Assembly: GCA_944350085.1 (NCBI GenBank)
Contig: CALVNY010000016.1
Span: forward strand, 1 to 36,590
Direction: 5' to 3'
DNA length: 36,590 nucleotides
From: an uncultured Clostridia bacterium
GTDB taxonomy: Bacteria; Bacillota; Clostridia; Christensenellales; UBA1242
The position numbers were made by a program, and so were the translations under genes. This document shows positions 1 through 6,910 of the stretch, in pieces. The notes under the pieces were generated by a model, which saw nothing but the letters and a program-made list of their open reading frames with translations, had not been told where the DNA came from and made no database searches. Position 1 is the stretch's first letter. Every line of letters starts with the position of its first letter.

Positions 1-1521
1 GGTCATACCATTTTCGCCAAAAATATTATCCAAAACTATGACTTTGCATGTCTTGCAATCAACACCCGTTGTCAATAATTTGCTTGTTGTAACAATTACA
101 GGATAATCTTTGGCTGGATCTATAAAATTATCTAGTTGAGCCTTACCTTCAGCATTATCTCCTGTAATCCTCATTACATACTTAGGATTTTTTTGACATA
201 AATCATTATTACAATTAACAAGAGCTTGCCTCATACGTTCTGCATGTTCAATATCTATACAAAACACAATAGTTTTGCTCATTCTGTCAGTATTTTTTAA
301 AAACTCCGTAATCTTTTCTGCAACAAGTTGAGTCCTTTCATCTATGATTAAAGTTTTGTCAAAATCTTTTTGGTTATATTCTCTATCCTCTATTTCTTGA
401 CCATAAATATCTAATTGACCTTTGACTGGTCTGTAACCTTCTAAATCCTTATTAATTCCTATACGAATCACTTTATATGGCGCTAAAAATCCGTCATCAA
501 TTCCTTGCTTTAAAGAATATGTATAAATTGGTTCTCCAAAATAGTCTATATTCGATACATCCTTTGTCTCTTTTGGTGTTGCTGTCATACCAATTTTAGT
601 TGCTGGTTCAAAATACTCTAGAATCTTACGCCATCTAGAATCCTCTCTAGCACTACCCCTATGACACTCGTCAACAATAATTAAATCAAAAAATTCTGGC
701 TTAAATTGTTTAAAAATTTCAAGATCATCATTTCCAGACAATTGTTGATATAATGCCATATATATTTCATATGAACTATCCATTTTACGATTTTCAATTT
801 TAGTCATAACTTTTTTAAATGGTTTAAAGTCATTTGTCATAGTTTGATCTATTAGAATGTTTCTATCTGCAAGATAAAGAATTTTCTTCTTCAGTCCTGA
901 TTCTCTCAATCTGTGAATTATCTGAAATGCAGTATATGTTTTTCCAGTACCAGTTGCCATAACTAAAAGAATTCTTTGCTGACCTTTTGCTATTGCTTCT
1001 ATTGTTCTATTTATTGCAATTTCTTGATAGTAACGAGGAGTATTGCTATTTTCACCAAAATAATAAGGTTGTTCTACATATTTCTCAGTTTCATCTGTAA
1101 TACCACAACTTTGTTTATATCTTTCCCATAATTCTTTTTCACTAGGAAATCTATCTATAGGGATTTCAACTTCTTTCCCAGTAAACATATCATGTTCAAG
1201 AAATGACTTCCCATTTGATGAATACACAAACTTAATATCCAACATTTCAGCATAATCTAATGCTTGTTGCATACCATCACCAACATTATGATATATATCT
1301 TTAGCTTCAACAATTGCAAGAGGCTTATTATTTTTATGCACTAAAATATAATCTGTTTTCTTGCCCTTTGCTCTTTCTGCCCTATCTCCACGCACAATAA
1401 TTCTACCAGGAGTTATGTAGGTTTCCATACGCATTTGCTTTGGAGTCCAACCAGATTTAATCAATGCGGGGGTTATATACATATTTTTAGTTTCTTCTTC
1501 TGTTATTTTATCAAACCCCAT
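1..1521 (-). CDS. hsdR: Type I restriction endonuclease subunit R (HsdR), 3' end cut by window edge
   Basis: This is the ATP-dependent translocase and nuclease subunit of a type I restriction-modification complex. The start is the ATG at 1521, behind AGGAGGGG; 507 codons are present and the frame runs off the left edge. Visible in order: an N-terminal nuclease domain with D in KKTDYILVH and ExK in AIVEAKD (about residues 55-75); Walker A in MATGTGKTYTAFQ (about 190); the DEAD/H-type box IIVDECHRGS (about 285); motif III GMTATPKE (about 310); and the second RecA domain beginning at KTIVFCIDIEHAER. The missing part should hold the end of the helicase and the HsdM/HsdS-contacting C-terminus. No hsdM or hsdS is inside the window; they would lie to the left. 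The layout fits the EcoEI/EcoR124 R-subunit family. Confidence 0.93.
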   Translation of the reverse strand, partial: MGFDKITEEETKNMYITPALIKSGWTPKQMRMETYITPGRIIVRGDRAERAKGKKTDYILVHKNNKPLAIVEAKDIYHNVGDGMQQALDYAEMLDIKFVYSSNGKSFLEHDMFTGKEVEIPIDRFPSEKELWERYKQSCGITDETEKYVEQPYYFGENSNTPRYYQEIAINRTIEAIAKGQQRILLVMATGTGKTYTAFQIIHRLRESGLKKKILYLADRNILIDQTMTNDFKPFKKVMTKIENRKMDSSYEIYMALYQQLSGNDDLEIFKQFKPEFFDLIIVDECHRGSAREDSRWRKILEYFEPATKIGMTATPKETKDVSNIDYFGEPIYTYSLKQGIDDGFLAPYKVIRIGINKDLEGYRPVKGQLDIYGQEIEDREYNQKDFDKTLIIDERTQLVAEKITEFLKNTDRMSKTIVFCIDIEHAERMRQALVNCNNDLCQKNPKYVMRITGDNAEGKAQLDNFIDPAKDYPVIVTTSKLLTTGVDCKTCKVIVLDNIFGENGMT

Positions 1522-1610
1522 TTCCCCTCCTATGTTCCTATAATTTTTTATTATCGGAAGTTTATTTAATGCTATTATAACATAAAATCTTTATTTTTGT
1601 ATTGTTTTTC

Positions 1611-1644
1611 AAATAAAAAACAGCAAAAAGTTGATTTTGCTGTT
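1611..1644 (-). terminator. Intrinsic terminator after rnlB
   Basis: A perfect 10-bp stem AACAGCAAAA/TTTTGCTGTT (1619-1628 with 1635-1644) with a 6-nt loop is followed on the minus strand by TTTTTTATTT. It lies 20 nt after the rnlB stop and separates the toxin-antitoxin operon from hsdR. Confidence 0.85.
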
Positions 1645-1663
1645 AAACGATTAGACTTTTTTA

Positions 1664-1999
1664 TCAATTTGAATATACAAACGCTTTAATACTTTTTGAT
1701 AAAGTTGATTTTTCAAGGTACTCTCTATTATTTTTAAAATATTCATGCGTGTTTTCTTTTATTGGCTCTGAGACATATCTTGGATTTATCACCCTTGTAG
1801 TTACTTGATTATCATCATTAAATATTAATTCTATAAAACGATTAAATGAAAAACCATTTCTAAAAAACATATCTACAAGAATCTTTTCTCCATTGGTTTT
1901 CGTTCTAATTTCATCATATAAATAATAAATATCTTCATTTGACAACAATAATAAGTAACTTTCATACTCATTGATTTTAAATATTTCATAGTTTTTCAT
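1664..1999 (-). CDS. rnlB: RnlB-like antitoxin of an RnlAB toxin-antitoxin system
   Basis: A 111-residue protein following the RnlA-like toxin by 10 nt, in the same order as E. coli rnlA-rnlB. RnlB is the labile antitoxin that binds RnlA and blocks its RNase activity. By memory of E. coli RnlB (about 123 aa), the matching blocks are GEKILVDMFFRNG followed by FNRFIELIF in the middle, and NNREYLEKSTLS near the C-terminus. The start at 1999 has AGGAAGAG upstream. A strong terminator follows. The assignment rests on these blocks plus position; the similarity is remote enough that a profile search would be the proper proof. Confidence 0.78.
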   Translation of the reverse strand: MKNYEIFKINEYESYLLLLSNEDIYYLYDEIRTKTNGEKILVDMFFRNGFSFNRFIELIFNDDNQVTTRVINPRYVSEPIKENTHEYFKNNREYLEKSTLSKSIKAFVYSN

Positions 2000-2009
2000 T
2001 TTCTCTTCC

Positions 2010-3026
2010 TTAAAATATAATTTTATAAGTTTCTTCTATTATTTCCAAAATCTCATCTCTTAATTCTTCAGCTTCTTTATAATTTTGTATTACCCTCATT
2101 TGTGCAGGATCCACTGTGCTGTGAGTATACACATTTCTTTTATCACAATAAGTACTATAAAGCTTATATAATGCATCTTTATCTTTTTGCATGATATCAG
2201 TTCTTAAATCAATTTCCGTCTTTCCAGTCTTCTTATCTTTTTTAAATGGGCTTAAATTATACTTTAATTTAAAATTGAATTTTTGTGTAAGCAACTTCTT
2301 TATGTAACCTTCTAAAGCCTTAAATACACCTGTTAAAGGCGAGGAATAATCTTCTGATTTTATTTTTGAATTAATAAAACTAAACGAACCAGAAATAGAT
2401 TTTAATTGAGCCTCCTCCATATAAATATATGAAGTCTTTAGAATATGTTTAATCCTATCACGTATCACATTTGCATTATATGCTTCTTCACTAAATTGAC
2501 TTCCTAGCCCCACATATTCATCAAATGAAATTAAGTCCAAACCTGCAATAAAAGTCATTACTATATTAAAAGTATAATATGGTTTTCCCTGAATTACAAT
2601 ATTATTGTCATTTTTTGTGATTGTTATTTTGTCATTATTGAAACTTGTAAAAACATATCTATTATTAATTGTTGTAATAGTAATCTTTCCTGCAAAATCA
2701 GAATTAATATAATCTACTATATCATTTATTACATTGCAATTTTTTATTACAATTTGCTGAGATGATTGATCATCCCTTGTCCCTTTTGTTTCTAAATATC
2801 TTATCAATATAGATGCCAATTCTTTATTTTTTCCTACACATACTGGATTAATTCCATCTTTAAGTAAATGAATATCAACTTGGCAATCTTTTCCGTGTGT
2901 GAAAAATTTGCAAATAACTTTGGTTTGCGAAATTCTTATTTCTTTTTTTATACACTCTTTGTTTTCTAAGAAAAATTTATCAAGTAAATATTGTAAACTA
3001 TCTTTATTGATTAATATCTTTGCCAT
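2010..3026 (-). CDS. rnlA: RnlA-like RNase toxin (RNase LS family, HEPN-type active site)
   Basis: A 338-residue protein. RnlA is the mRNA endoribonuclease of RNase LS: in E. coli it is released when phage T4 shuts off host transcription and the antitoxin decays, and T4 Dmd counters it. Evidence: the block VIQGKPYYTFNIVMTF (about 147-162) matches the RnlA segment IQGRP...FTFN, and the C-terminal block KRNVYTHSTVDPAQM carries an R-x4-H motif typical of HEPN RNases, where E. coli has ERHSLFH. Length is close to E. coli RnlA (357 aa). The start at 3026 follows GGGAGAT. The gene sits 2 nt after the TPR-CSD gene and 10 nt before rnlB, so the three are one operon. The toxin residues look intact. 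Confidence 0.82.
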   Translation of the reverse strand: MAKILINKDSLQYLLDKFFLENKECIKKEIRISQTKVICKFFTHGKDCQVDIHLLKDGINPVCVGKNKELASILIRYLETKGTRDDQSSQQIVIKNCNVINDIVDYINSDFAGKITITTINNRYVFTSFNNDKITITKNDNNIVIQGKPYYTFNIVMTFIAGLDLISFDEYVGLGSQFSEEAYNANVIRDRIKHILKTSYIYMEEAQLKSISGSFSFINSKIKSEDYSSPLTGVFKALEGYIKKLLTQKFNFKLKYNLSPFKKDKKTGKTEIDLRTDIMQKDKDALYKLYSTYCDKRNVYTHSTVDPAQMRVIQNYKEAEELRDEILEIIEETYKIIF

Positions 3027-3028
3027 AA

Positions 3029-4321
3029 TTATCTCCCAATTTTATAAATATCAACCGCACAAGGTTTGTCATTTATTGTACCAATTTTAAAATAAACTTT
3101 ATCATTTAATTTAGGACGAATTTTAATTATTTTTAGTGAAAAATACATTGATTTATTTCCATCATATTTAATAAAACCATATTTTTTGTCCAAGTTGATA
3201 TTTGAAATTATTCCAAATTTTAAACTGTCAACTTTTTTAATTACTTCTAACGCATAATTTTTTAATTGCACTATATTTGGCTGTTGATTTCTTACTAAAT
3301 TAAATTCCTTTTCCGCAAATCTTAACTCTTCTGGAATGAACCATCCTAGGGATGATCTATAATATAAAGCTGCCTCATAAAAACTCTTTGCCTTAGCAGA
3401 ATTATTTGTGTTTTCAAATAGCATCCCTATATCAAATATTAAATTTATCATTTTTTCTTGATCAAAAACATCTGAAAGTATTGCCTTGCAAGAATAATAG
3501 AGTGCCTTGTCAACATCTCCATATGAAAAATACAAATTTGCTAACTTATGATACATATACCAAAAATGGTGTTCTTCTGCTATTTCTCTATAATGTTCTA
3601 TATCCTCTTTATTACCACTTTTTAAACACTCACAATAAAGTTTCCTCGCCGAAAACCATAATCTATTCCCATAATGTAATTTTTCAAATGTATATAAAGC
3701 TGTCTCACATAATTTAATGCATTCTTCAAATTTTTCAATTTTTTCCAAACATTTTGTTTTTACTTGATAATAAAATTCTTTGTATGAAGCCATTTCATAT
3801 GTTCGTCCATTTTGGGCTTGAATTTCTTTTGGTTCAATGGGTAATAATTCAGGGTTTAATTTATTTATCCATTTTAGCTCTTGAAAGTAACTTGTCGATG
3901 CTCTATGTTTTAAAACTTGCACAACCTTATATACTGTTAAAACATATGGGTTAAAATTAAATTGATCCACACCAAGTTGTTCACAATTATCAGTTATCAA
4001 TTTTGCAGTATTAATAAAATTTTCAAATGTTTCTTCTACATACACATATTGAGCTATTTCTACTGAATATAAGCAGTACAAATAAGCATCATTAACATAC
4101 TTTCTCTTTTTAACTTCTTCGTAAGGATATTGCTTTATTTTATCTATAAATAATTGTGAACGGCCCAACTTTCTCAATTTCCGCCCCACAGTAGATAGTA
4201 TAAAAGCATCAGATAATTTAGTCTCTTCTAATATCTTTAAATATTCTGAAGTAGCATCTTCTGTTGAAGAAATTTCTAACAATTCAGCCTTTTCATATCT
4301 TGACTTTAATGATTCATTCAT
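3029..4321 (-). CDS. TPR-repeat protein with C-terminal cold-shock-like RNA-binding domain, first gene of the RnlAB operon
   Basis: A 430-residue protein of unknown function. Residues about 185-345 are paired helices of TPR type, for example YMYHKLANLYFSYGDVDKAL and the ALYYRSS repeat. The last 60 residues look like an OB-fold cold-shock/S1-like domain: GIISNINLDKKYGFIKYDG, then MYFSL, then LNDKVYFKIGT. This resembles the CSD pattern of GxV..F....GFGFI....DVF, although the second aromatic RNP motif is weak. It ends 2 nt before rnlA, so the genes are probably translationally coupled. I infer a role with the toxin, such as RNA sensing or regulation; nothing in the sequence proves it. The ATG at 4321 has no Shine-Dalgarno, but a consensus -10 sits 6 nt upstream, which suggests a leaderless mRNA. 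Confidence 0.72.
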   Translation of the reverse strand: MNESLKSRYEKAELLEISSTEDATSEYLKILEETKLSDAFILSTVGRKLRKLGRSQLFIDKIKQYPYEEVKKRKYVNDAYLYCLYSVEIAQYVYVEETFENFINTAKLITDNCEQLGVDQFNFNPYVLTVYKVVQVLKHRASTSYFQELKWINKLNPELLPIEPKEIQAQNGRTYEMASYKEFYYQVKTKCLEKIEKFEECIKLCETALYTFEKLHYGNRLWFSARKLYCECLKSGNKEDIEHYREIAEEHHFWYMYHKLANLYFSYGDVDKALYYSCKAILSDVFDQEKMINLIFDIGMLFENTNNSAKAKSFYEAALYYRSSLGWFIPEELRFAEKEFNLVRNQQPNIVQLKNYALEVIKKVDSLKFGIISNINLDKKYGFIKYDGNKSMYFSLKIIKIRPKLNDKVYFKIGTINDKPCAVDIYKIGR

Positions 4322-4336
4322 AACTGTATTATAGCA
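4319..4336 (-). promoter_or_regulatory. Extended -10 promoter for the TPR-rnlAB operon, leaderless start
   Basis: On the minus strand TGCTATAAT (TATAAT at 4333-4328, with the TG of an extended -10) is followed by ACAGTT and then the ATG at 4321. With normal spacing +1 falls on the A of the ATG. The -35 is poor. No Shine-Dalgarno precedes the ATG. Confidence 0.6.
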
Positions 4337-4484
4337 TAAAATTAAAAATTTGTACTATTCTTTGACAATTTTTTGTTTTTATATACAAGAATAATATCCA
4401 TTAGTTATTCTCTCTATAACTTTAAACTTCTAAGTTTCTATGTTCTTTTGATTTAAATTCACGCATTTTCCACCATTTCTCACA

Positions 4485-4513
4485 TTGATATTAATTTAAA
4501 ATTTGGCTATAAT
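4485..4513 (+). promoter_or_regulatory. Promoter of the small frameshifted ORF
   Basis: TTGATA (4485-4490), a 17-nt spacer, then TATAAT (4508-4513). A Shine-Dalgarno AAGGAGGT follows, then the ATG at 4544. One mismatch from sigma-A consensus. Confidence 0.7.
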
Positions 4514-4543
4514 TACTCTATTATTAGAAGGAGGTAAAACTCT

Positions 4544-4776
4544 ATGAACGATACCTATAATTGGTTCTATAACCCAAATTTTGCAAACCAACAAAATTAT
4601 TGGTGCAATATCAACTTAATCAACAAACAGAAACTTTTAAAGCTTATAAAGCAATGAGAGATTTTCTTGATGCTATTCAAAAACTTGACCCTCAACACAG
4701 AGATGAGTTTTGCATATTGTTTTTAGGTGAAATTGCACAACGCTGTAATTGGAATAATAACAACAGACCACATTAA
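4544..4776 (+). pseudogene. Small Asn/Gln-rich ORF broken by a frameshift
   Basis: The ATG at 4544 has an excellent Shine-Dalgarno and promoter, but its frame stops after 37 codons (ending KLIKQ). A second frame starting around 4592 continues QYQLNQQTETFKAYKAMRDF and ends GEIAQRCNWNNNN to the stop at 4774-4776. Joined, they give a roughly 77-residue protein; the span of 233 nt is one base short of a multiple of three. No slippery heptamer is seen near the junction (about 4589), so a one-base deletion or an assembly error is more likely than programmed frameshifting. I do not recognise the family. It faces the recombinase remnant on the other strand. Confidence 0.6.
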
Positions 4777-4795
4777 AATAACTTACTTTTACTAT

Positions 4796-5300
4796 TTACT
4801 CCACGTAAAACCCGTAAGCAAATAAGTGCCTGTATGTAATTATTTCGTGGGTTGGGATGTAGTCGATGAATTTGATATGGTTTGAAAATTTTTGAATGGT
4901 TGATGAAGCTGCTTTGCTTTTTATTTTGGTTTTAGCTGCTTGCTTGTCTTTTGTTTTATCTTTGCTTTCTATGTTTGCGTTTAACTCTTCCCTACTTTCA
5001 ATCTTTAATTCTTCGTTTACTGTTTTGGTCATAATGGTGTTAAAATTTGTTTTTTCTTTTTCGTTTTCGGTTTCGCTAGTGATAGAGTGAATGTTTCTAC
5101 TTCCGGTTCCAGTTTTGCAAGTTTCGGTTTCAAACTCCCCTTTTTCGGGGTTGATTGCTTTGTTCTTTGCAAAAGGTTCGAATTGAGGTGCGTTTGCTCC
5201 ATTTTCGAATTGACATTTTGAACCATATGGCTCAGCACTCTGAAGGAACCCTCTTGAGTTCGAATTTTTATTGGCAGGTTCGAATTGAGAATTCGAACTT
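4796..5300 (-). repeat. Dispersed coding repeat, copy A
   Basis: Two blocks match copy B at 22,329-22,700 in the same orientation: about 4796-4900 (8 differences in about 105 nt) and about 5128-5300 (roughly 90% by eye). They are separated by a linker that is longer here. The second block contains five TTCGAA palindromes. The reading frame is open in both copies and ends at the same stop. Confidence 0.85.
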
Positions 5301-5515
5301 CCGGAAAGTGCCCTGTCAATATACTCGTGAACAACCACATAATCATTGCGCTCTGCATACTCGTGACACACTCGAAGCTGTCCCTCGATTGACTGCTCCG
5401 TTTGCCTGTCACTAGAATATCTAGCATAAATTACAATTTTCTTCATAATCGAGTGAGTCGAACAAGCTGGACTGCTTGCAGGACAATTTGTAAGCGAACG
5501 ATGATTATATTTCAT
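4796..5515 (-). pseudogene. Serine recombinase N-terminus fused to a repeated coding segment
   Basis: The start at 5515 is chosen because AGGAG lies 8-9 nt upstream. After a 23-residue leader comes the resolvase/invertase N-terminus MKKIVIYARYSSDRQTEQS, with the likely nucleophile in YARYSSDRQ, then EGQLRVCHEYAERNDY and HEYIDRALSG. There the family match stops: a large serine recombinase would continue for another 400 or so residues (rest of catalytic domain, recombinase domain, zinc ribbon). Instead the frame enters SQFEPANKNSNSRGFLQSAE, a second QFEN/QFEP block, a lysine-rich linker and the tail FIDYIPTHEIITYRH...GFYVE. Integration activity must be lost. The fused segment recurs at 22,329-22,700. 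The frame is open throughout, so a 239-residue hybrid could still be made. Confidence 0.75.
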
Positions 5516-5624
5516 AAATATTTTTCTCCTATAATTTATTTTTTGTATTTTTGAACATCTTTCATTACAAACACATACCACAAACTTTTTCATAAGTCCA
5601 GCGCAAACCTGAAAGTTTTTTAGT

Positions 5625-5837
5625 TTATTTTTCCTTTGGCTTTTGATATGAAAACACACTCCTTGGGGTTAGTTTGTTTAAATTTCTATATTGCCTTAAA
5701 CCTACCAATAATTTTTCCACCAACTTGGAAACCGCCTCAGCATAAACCTCTTCGTCAATCTCAATTTGTGGGTCATTTAACACCTTCTTTGAAATTTTAT
5801 CAATCACAATCACATTGTTTAAATTTTGTTCATTCAT
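5625..5837 (-). CDS. Small acidic protein upstream of the recombinase remnant
   Basis: A 70-residue protein of unknown family. The start at 5837 is chosen over upstream codons because GAGGAG lies 8 nt before it. The N-terminus is hydrophobic-polar mixed, the middle is acidic (QIEIDEEVYAEAVSKL), and the C-terminus is basic and ends KPKEK. It precedes the recombinase by 109 nt on the same strand and was probably co-transcribed with it, as small accessory ORFs before large serine recombinases often are. I infer that it belonged to the same mobile element; no function can be read from it. Confidence 0.5.
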   Translation of the reverse strand: MNEQNLNNVIVIDKISKKVLNDPQIEIDEEVYAEAVSKLVEKLLVGLRQYRNLNKLTPRSVFSYQKPKEK

Positions 5838-5859
5838 AACTATTCTCCTCATCACAATT

Positions 5860-5872
5860 AGAGAGGCAATGA
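5860..5872. repeat. 13-bp direct repeat, left copy
   Basis: AGAGAGGCAATGA, identical to 6896-6908. The copies flank the roughly 1-kb non-coding block between the RT gene and the small recombinase-linked ORF. Confidence 0.6.
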
Positions 5873-5925
5873 GTTAAATAATTTTTTGTTTAAATATTTT
5901 ATTTCTTCTTGTTTTAAATTGGGTC

Positions 5926-5957
5926 CCCAAAAAGTATTATCTGCTAAACTTTTTGGG
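5926..5957. repeat. Perfect 10-bp inverted repeat
   Basis: CCCAAAAAGT (5926-5935) and ACTTTTTGGG (5948-5957) with a 12-nt loop, directly preceded by TTGGGTC, which could pair alternatively. It lies about 90 bp upstream of the small ORF starting at 5837. It could be a regulatory hairpin or a recombinase binding site. Confidence 0.6.
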
Positions 5958-6035
5958 TTAATGAAAAGCTGACTTAAGATTAAAAAATTTCTATAAATTT
6001 AAAATTCCTAACCGCTAACAACCTTCTAAAAGCGA

Positions 6036-6162
6036 AAGTGGGTTTCCCACTTCTCGGCTAAACGTAGGTGGCGCAAAGCGCGTCAGTGCAATTAAATGGT
6101 GCGTCAAAATATGCCCTTATTTTCTTGGCTTTTTGGCATATTTTCAGCACTTTGAGCCACCT
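6036..6162. repeat. Nested palindromes forming a large potential cruciform or RNA structure
   Basis: First AAGTGGG-ttt-CCCACTT (6036-6052). Then an outer stem AGGTGGCGCAAAGCGC (6066-6081) against GCACTTTGAGCCACCT (6147-6162, two mismatches), with an inner perfect stem AAAATATGCC (6106-6115) against GGCATATTTT (6135-6144). GC content is far above the surroundings, typical of structured RNA or a DNA-processing site. Confidence 0.6.
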
Positions 6163-6623
6163 CTTTTCCTGCTTCCATTAATTTTAACAATCAATTTACC
6201 TATTTTCTCCAATTCCTAGTCCAATCAATAGCCACTTGCTTACTTTGCACTATACCCATTACTCGCCCCAAATTTCTTAAAACCCCGCTATCCTTTACAC
6301 TTTCATCGCCACTCATAATGCTTGCCAAACACCGCCCATTTTCGCCGTCACCTCCTCTTTTATTTGCTTTTTCAAAGCCTTTAACTATCACTCCTATCAA
6401 CTCCAACATTAAACTTAAATCTTAGACCACTAACTTATATTTCGCCCCGCTCACTTTTTACCCTATTTCATAAACTCCTCTTTTATTAGCACTCACTATT
6501 TGCCCAACAACCCCTTAATCATAGCCTTCAAACCCTGCCCATTTATAAGCATTTTCTCAAAACAAAACTGTCCATTTCGTTATTTAAATAATGGCAAAAA
6601 TAATAGATTTTTTTAACTCAAAT

Positions 6624-6651
6624 AAAAAAATGCCCCTCTATATAAGGCACT
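6624..6651 (-). terminator. Second intrinsic terminator downstream of the RT gene
   Basis: Minus strand AGTGCC, loop, GGCAT followed by TTTTTTTATT. It stands about 190 nt beyond the first terminator. Confidence 0.55.
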
Positions 6652-6842
6652 CTTGTTGCATAAAAATTCCCCAATTTCAACCAAAACTAACCGCCTTTAT
6701 ACACCTCCGTCACCATTATTCAACACACTTTCCAATCATTCAAAACCCAGCAAACCCTTATTTTATAAGTCTTTTCACCGTCCCCATAAAATTATTTCAA
6801 CTTTTTATTCCCGTCACCCCTCTTTCCCGAATTTTGTTGCAC

Positions 6843-6869
6843 AAAAAAAGCCACACCTCGCAGTGTGAC
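6843..6869 (-). terminator. Intrinsic terminator of the RT gene
   Basis: Minus strand GTCACAC-tgcgag-GTGTGGC followed by seven T. It begins about 40 nt after the RT stop codon. Confidence 0.8.
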
Positions 6870-6895
6870 CTGTTGCTTTTTCTTTTATCTCAAAA

Positions 6896-6908
6896 AGAGA
6901 GGCAATGA
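6896..6908. repeat. 13-bp direct repeat, right copy
   Basis: AGAGAGGCAATGA, immediately after the RT stop codon; identical to 5860-5872. Confidence 0.6.
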
Positions 6909-6910
6909 AT

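Larger units (their letters stand above)
5873..6895. other. 1-kb non-coding block with palindromes and strong strand skew
   Basis: No convincing gene. The left part holds inverted repeats (5926-5957, 6036-6162). From about 6180 to 6860 the plus strand is strikingly poor in G and rich in C, so the minus strand is G-rich. The open frames here have no ribosome sites and low-complexity content. Two minus-strand terminators close the right end. Confidence 0.6.

Noticed and set aside
4544..4776. Programmed -1 frameshift in the small ORF
   Set aside because: No slippery heptamer or following stem near the frame change; a simple indel explains it.
5170..5300. Regular TTCGAA motifs as a possible CRISPR-like array
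   Set aside because: Spacing is irregular, repeats are only 6-13 bp, and the stretch is an open coding frame with a second copy elsewhere.
5029..5427. Open frame of 132 codons over the recombinase remnant
   Set aside because: It is a shadow in another frame; the frame with the synonymous-only differences and shared stop is the selected one.
6200..6409. 69-codon minus-strand ORF
   Set aside because: No ribosome site, glycine-rich content caused by strand skew, no resemblance to a protein family.
6591..6908. 105-codon plus-strand ORF starting MAKIIDFFNSNKK
   Set aside because: The start looks protein-like, but there is no ribosome site and the remainder is skew-driven Pro/His/Ser sequence overlapping two terminators.
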